DNA of 7,020 nucleotides, from the NCBI GenBank assembly GCA_005877965.1, contig VBNP01000193.1, positions 1 to 7,020 on the forward strand, read 5' to 3'. Position 1 is the first letter of the stretch. Each line of letters opens with the position of its first letter. The stretch comes from Gammaproteobacteria bacterium. Its GTDB lineage: Bacteria > Pseudomonadota > Gammaproteobacteria > Steroidobacterales > Steroidobacteraceae. Below the pieces are notes generated by a model. It saw only the letters and a program-made list of their open reading frames with translations. It did no database searches and was not told the origin of the DNA. Of this stretch, positions 6,037-7,020 are shown piece after piece. A program made the translations under genes and the position numbers.

Positions 6037-6767
6037 GTGAGGTCGCACCGGGTCTCACCGTCGACAGTGTCACCGGCATCGACGTGTCGCTACCGGTGGC
6101 AGGTCCGGGCGCACGCGCGTACGCATTCCTGGTCGACTGGCACATCCGCGTGATTCTCGCGCTCGGGTGGTTCGTCCTCGGCGCACTCCTTTATAACGGG
6201 CGCTTCACCCTTGCGCCGCCGCTCACCAACGATGCCCGCTGGTTCGGCGCGGTGGTCGCACCCGCACTGGCGATCTATTTCCTCTACCACCACGCGGTGG
6301 AGCTCGCGATGCGCGGCAGCACGCCCGGCAAGCGCATGGCAGGTGTGCGGATCGTGGCGCGCGATGGCGGCGCGCCCAGCGCCGGCGCGCTCCTCACCCG
6401 CAACGTATTTCGTCTGGTCGACAGCCTGCCGCTGTTCTACGGCGTGGGCCTGATCGCGGTGGTGCTGACGCGCGACAACCTGCGCATCGGCGACATGGCT
6501 GCCGGCACGCTGCTGGTGTTCGAGCACGCGGATGCACGCCTGCCGACGCGCGCCGGTGAGGCCCACCGCGCCGGTCGGCTGGACGCGACGGGCGCCGAAA
6601 TCGTCGCCGAGCTGCTCGAGCGCTGGCCCGCGCTCGCGCCCGAGGCGCGCGTGCGGCTCGCACGGCAGGTCCTGACACGCTACGGCGGGGAGTCCGGGGA
6701 GTCCGGCGATGACGACGCCGCCTGGCGCACGCGCCTCGAGCGCCTGGCGCGTCCCGGACAGGGGTAA
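6033..6767 (+). CDS. RDD-family membrane protein
   Basis: Small inner-membrane protein of 244 residues. The RDD domain shows the expected conserved points: RAYAFLVD (28-35) with Arg28 and Asp35, TPGKRMAGVRIV (97-108), and RIGDMAAGTLLV (151-162) with the second Asp (154). Three hydrophobic segments are likely to cross the membrane, at about 37-54, 71-88 and 132-146. Residues from about 165 form a hydrophilic cytoplasmic-type tail with Arg/Glu/Ala helices and an acidic ESGESGDDD stretch (220-228). The function of RDD proteins is poorly defined; transport or complex-assembly roles have been proposed for some. The ATG overlaps the prfA stop (ATGA), with GGAAG at 6024-6028 as a plausible ribosome binding site, so translation may be coupled to prfA. 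A SpoIIM-family gene follows within a few bases, the usual start of a MoxR-type cluster. Confidence 0.9.
   Translation: MSEVAPGLTVDSVTGIDVSLPVAGPGARAYAFLVDWHIRVILALGWFVLGALLYNGRFTLAPPLTNDARWFGAVVAPALAIYFLYHHAVELAMRGSTPGKRMAGVRIVARDGGAPSAGALLTRNVFRLVDSLPLFYGVGLIAVVLTRDNLRIGDMAAGTLLVFEHADARLPTRAGEAHRAGRLDATGAEIVAELLERWPALAPEARVRLARQVLTRYGGESGESGDDDAAWRTRLERLARPGQG
6687..6704 (+). repeat. Tandem 9-bp repeat, two copies, in the RDD gene
   Basis: GGGGAGTCC occurs twice head to tail. It keeps the frame and encodes GESGES in the hydrophilic tail, before an acidic run. It probably arose by slippage, and copy number may vary between strains. Confidence 0.85.
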
Positions 6768-6773
6768 GTGACA

Positions 6774-7020
6774 GTGAACGGCTCGGCCCGGCAACGCGCC
6801 CTTACGGTCAGTCTGCTGCAGCGCGCGGACCTGTGGCGGCAGGCGGAGAGGCGCGCCCGCCGCCTCGCCCGCGGGCGCAGCGACGATGCCGCGGACGCCA
6901 CGCACCTGGCGGACGACTATCGGCTGCTGGCACACGATCTGGCGCGCGTGCGCACGCTCATGCCGGACTCGCGCACCCGCGAGTACCTGGAGGCCGCCTA
7001 CGCGCGCGCGCACGCCACGC
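6774..7020 (+). CDS. SpoIIM-family (stage II sporulation protein M-like) membrane protein (partial, N-terminal 82 residues)
   Basis: An open frame begins just after the RDD gene and runs off the window. The 82 visible residues are Arg/Ala-rich and alpha-helical. They fit the N-terminal region of SpoIIM-family proteins, which typically has an aromatic (W/Y) helix, then a Y-R-x-x-x-x-D-L-x-x-x-R pattern and a Y-L-x-x-x-x-x-x-A-H pattern. Here these are YRLLAHDLARVR (49-60) and YLEAAYARAH (71-80). The transmembrane part lies beyond the window. GTG 6774 is chosen because AGGGG (6760-6764) lies nine bases upstream; GTG 6768, directly after the RDD stop, is in frame and would add two residues. In proteobacteria RDD and SpoIIM genes commonly accompany MoxR ATPase, DUF58 and DUF4129/DUF4350 genes. 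Despite the name, no sporulation is implied. The family call rests on a short fragment plus context. Confidence 0.7.
   Translation, partial: MNGSARQRALTVSLLQRADLWRQAERRARRLARGRSDDAADATHLADDYRLLAHDLARVRTLMPDSRTREYLEAAYARAHAT

Noticed and set aside
4909..6048. Minus-strand open frame of 379 codons covering prfA exactly
   Set aside because: Mirror of the strongly conserved RF1 gene. It has no recognisable family features; the open frame reflects codon bias of prfA.
1..7020. Mobile element, CRISPR array, riboswitch or defence system
   Set aside because: Genes are contiguous housekeeping genes with uniform codon use. There are no transposase or integrase genes, no regularly spaced repeats, and no gap above 100 nt.

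Overview
This window is a chromosomal housekeeping region from a high-GC bacterium, most probably a gammaproteobacterium. Codons strongly favour G or C at third positions. The order lipoprotein TPR gene, lolB, ispE, tRNA-Gln, prs, rplY (L25/Ctc type) matches the arrangement known in Pseudomonas and relatives. LolB also points to the beta/gamma-proteobacteria. No mobile element, CRISPR array or horizontally acquired island is visible.

Minus-strand operon, read from right to left. It starts at 4856 with a TPR-repeat outer-membrane lipoprotein (LbcA/PA4667-like). lolB (lipoprotein insertion into the outer membrane), ispE (isoprenoid precursor synthesis), tRNA-Gln(UUG), prs (PRPP synthase) and the first 130 codons of rplY (ribosomal protein L25 with a Ctc-type C-terminal extension) follow. 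rplY leaves the window at base 1. The first three genes are tightly packed: an 11-nt overlap between the TPR gene and lolB, and a 4-nt ATGA overlap between lolB and ispE. No convincing terminator separates any of them, so the tRNA is probably processed from a polycistronic message.

Plus strand, read from 4957 to the right. prfA (release factor RF1) is divergent from the TPR gene across a 100-nt intergenic region. It is followed, with an ATGA overlap, by an RDD-family membrane protein gene and then the start of a SpoIIM-family membrane protein gene that leaves the window at 7020. RDD plus SpoIIM usually opens a MoxR AAA+ ATPase/DUF58/DUF4129-type cluster, which is predicted just outside the window.

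Most of the region is ordinary. The points worth a second look are at the prfA locus. hemA, which normally lies between the divergent TPR gene and prfA, is absent. prmC, which normally follows prfA, is replaced by the RDD gene. The short prfA leader has a perfect dyad, a candidate promoter beside it, and a tiny proline-rich reading frame whose stop overlaps the prfA start codon. None of these amounts to a demonstrated new system.
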